From Niebla homalea (Eukaryota; Ascomycota; Lecanoromycetes; Lecanorales; Ramalinaceae), in the NCBI GenBank assembly GCA_019925105.1, contig JAHGAU010000003.1, forward strand, positions 1,798,001-1,862,000: DNA of 64,000 nucleotides, read 5' to 3'. Positions 62,420-64,000 of the stretch are shown here, one piece after another (positions within the stretch are counted from its first letter, which is position 1; each line of letters opens with the position of its first letter). The position numbers and the translations under genes were made by a program. The notes under the pieces are model-generated. The model had not been told where the DNA came from and ran no database searches. It worked only from the letters and a program-made list of their open reading frames with translations.

Positions 62420-62494
62420 TAGCTAATAAAAGTCCGGGAGAGGTACGTTTTTCTTTTTTTGCCAAGTATTTCTAAGCTTCTTAAACATGCTAAA
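62420..62494 (-). repeat. Right TIR of the 3.55-kb transposon
   Basis: Contains aataaaagtccgggagaggt, ttgccaagtatttc and cttcttaaacatgctaaa. It is the reverse complement of the left TIR with mainly transition differences. Confidence 0.75.
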
Positions 62495-62603
62495 TACCTA
62501 TTATCTTTATAGGGTGTAGTTTAGCTATTACCTAATTTGCCGGACATGCGGAATAGCCAATTATTGGTTAAGCGGCTCTTCGGGGCCGGTACAGGGGCCG
62601 TGT

Positions 62604-63145
62604 ATTGGCAAATCTGCGACCTGCTCGGATTGAGTTAATAAAAAAAATGGATTTATTCACTTAAACCGTTCGCGAGCTGCTTATAAGTAAATTGAGAAAC
62701 TTACGAGCGCTCCGAGCGGCTTTAAATAATAGAATAAAGTCCCAAAAAAATGTTTAAAACGGTAAAGTAATAGTTTTTATTTTCTATGAAGTGTTTTTAT
62801 TAAGCTTTCTTAATAACGGGTATACCCGTAACCGCCCTTATAAGCCGTAATATTCAACGGTTTTTGAAATTAATTATAGATTTAGTTATTCTAGCTAAAA
62901 TTTACCCTTAAAGCTAATTATTTATCCTTAAGGGGGGTAATTTAAGGGGGTAATTTAAATAAAAAAACGTTAAGTAAAAAAACTTATAAGTATGTAAAGA
63001 ACTTATATATAGGTAATAATATTTACGAGTGAATAGGATATTCGCGAGCGCTTAAAGGCTAAGCGAAAGCGGATATAAGATTTTTATGCTCATTCTGCTC
63101 TTATATACTAAAAGTACTTATATACTGGTTCATAAATCTACAGAT
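62604..63145 (+). mobile_element. MITE-like repeat, copy 5
   Basis: The left end is attggcaaatctgcgacctg and the right end ggttcataaatctacagat. The interior is close to copy 1 (ccgtaatattcaacgg, ccttaaggggggtaattt). A 109-bp GC-moderate spacer (62495-62603) separates it from the TIR transposon. Confidence 0.65.
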
Positions 63146-63199
63146 AGATAAAAACAAGATTAATGGATTAATATTATTTAAATTATGGTAATTAATTAT

Positions 63200-64000
63200 T
63201 GTTAGGACGGATAACCACTCGGCCAGGGGGGTAAAAGTAGTTAACCTGGGCAGGTAATAGCGCTTAAAGGTAAGCCGCTATTATTATATAAGGGGTATTA
63301 GGCCCGGTAAACCACCCCTGCGGGGTGCGTACCGGTTAACATTACTCCCCCCTCCTATGCATTTATCCCCGAATATATAGGCTATTAAAACCACGCTTCT
63401 GAAGGGTTTACCCCAGGCTGGAGGCCCCGTAAGGCCCGACTTCGGTATCCAGTGAGAGCCCCTGTGGGGATTACCTACCGGTAGTGGTAAGAGCCCCCGC
63501 AGGGGGTGACCACTTTGGACTCAGAGGCCCCCGCAAGGGCATGTTCCGGGAAGGTAAAGCCGGCCCCCGCAGGGCACCGCGCTCCAAGGTAAAGCCGGCC
63601 CCCGTAGGGCACCGCACTTCAGGGTAAGTCGACCTCCGTAGGGTGTCGCACTCGGTAGGGCTTAAAGGCCCCCGCAATGGTATATCCCGAGGTTAAGCCG
63701 GTCCCCTGCAGGGGTACCGCACTCGAAAGGCTCAGAGGCCCCGTAAGGCATATCCCGAGGTTAAGCCGGTCCCCCGCAAGGATACCGCGCTTTAAGGTAA
63801 AGCCGGCCCCCGGAGGGCACCGCACTTCAGGGTAAGTCGACCCCTACAGGGTATCGCACTCGGTAAGGCTTAGAGGCCCCCGCAAAGGCATGTCCCGAGG
63901 TTAAGCCGGTCCCCTGCAGGGGTACCGCACTCAAAAGGCTTAAAGGCCCCGCAAGGCATAACCCACTTTTCGGGTTTAGAGGCCCCCGTAAGGGCATAAC
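63200..64000 (-). mobile_element. TRIM-2, inverted second copy, cut by the window end
   Basis: 63200-63341 is a 142-bp inverted TRIM LTR (3 bp shorter, with changes such as ggccaggggggt and a lost palindrome). The interior then follows in reverse order: cctcctatgcat, the gaggccccgtaaggcccgac block, the ggtagtggtaagagcccc block, and the same ccctgcgggg-type repeats to position 64000. It carries more transitions than TRIM-1 (ttaagccgg for ttgagccgg types), so it is older or lightly RIPed. The far LTR lies outside the window. Confidence 0.85.

Larger units (their letters stand above)
58945..62494. mobile_element. 3.55-kb TIR DNA transposon with TA duplication
   Basis: Imperfect inverted repeats of about 73 bp: the left starts tttagcatgtttgagaagct (58945), and the right, reverse-complemented, starts tttagcatgtttaagaagct (62494). 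Both continue with ttggcaaaaaaa and ctctcccgg. TA dinucleotides flank both ends (58943-58944, 62495-62496), as for Tc1/mariner/pogo-type elements. The interior is AT-rich and RIP-like with no open frame; I recognised no DDE motif, so the family is provisional. The left TIR is nearly unmutated (gcaaatgcttggc against gaaatacttggc on the right). Confidence 0.7.

Overview
The window looks like a stretch of a filamentous ascomycete (Pezizomycotina) chromosome. The evidence is genes with many short GT-AG introns (mostly 47-94 nt), a highly reducing polyketide synthase (HR-PKS), a SAT4-type membrane protein, and long AT-rich blocks of transposon relics in which CpA has become TpA. That last signature is repeat-induced point mutation (RIP). 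It appears inside recognisable protein motifs: YLDD is now YLNN and a CCHC knuckle is now YYYY. Two gene islands of normal base composition (about 30.1-39.55 kb and 49.3-58.9 kb) sit between three AT-rich blocks (1-30.1, 39.55-49.3 and 58.9-63.2 kb).

Block 1 (1-30.1 kb) is a nested stack that I could resolve from target-site duplications (TSDs). The outermost element is a small LTR element (299-27412, TSD AAGCT). Inside it is a plus-strand Gypsy element (1497-26566, TSD TATAA). Inside that is a large DNA transposon with GGGAT-rich inverted ends (2064-18070, 8-bp TSD) and a very young miniature LTR element, or TRIM (19529-20948, TSD AATAA). Inside the DNA transposon are a minus-strand Gypsy (8748-16014, TSD ATAAA), a solo TRIM LTR (TSD TTATA) and a MITE-like repeat.

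Island A carries four genes. They are a minus-strand NRPS-like adenylating enzyme, a plus-strand SAT4/rhodopsin-like seven-helix protein, a plus-strand DHA2-type MFS transporter, and a minus-strand FSH1/LovG-like serine hydrolase convergent with the transporter. Block 2 holds a minus-strand Tad-like LINE (41766-47593, 12-bp TSD), two MITE copies and minisatellites. Island B is a single 16-exon HR-PKS. Its spliced model is 7857 nt, in frame throughout, and encodes 2618 aa with KS-AT-DH-cMT-ER-KR-ACP and every catalytic residue I checked present. It has no release domain.

The likely common theme is a polyketide biosynthetic cluster: PKS for the chain, FSH1 hydrolase for release, MFS for export, adenylating enzyme for activation of an acid. 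This is inferred from families and proximity only. A roughly 10-kb RIP-mutated block now separates the PKS from the other genes. The adenylating gene needs a 26 or 29 nt 'intron' to stay in frame and stops right after its A domain, so it may be damaged. Block 3 has a 3.55-kb TIR element with TA duplication, another MITE copy and a second, inverted TRIM that runs off the window end.
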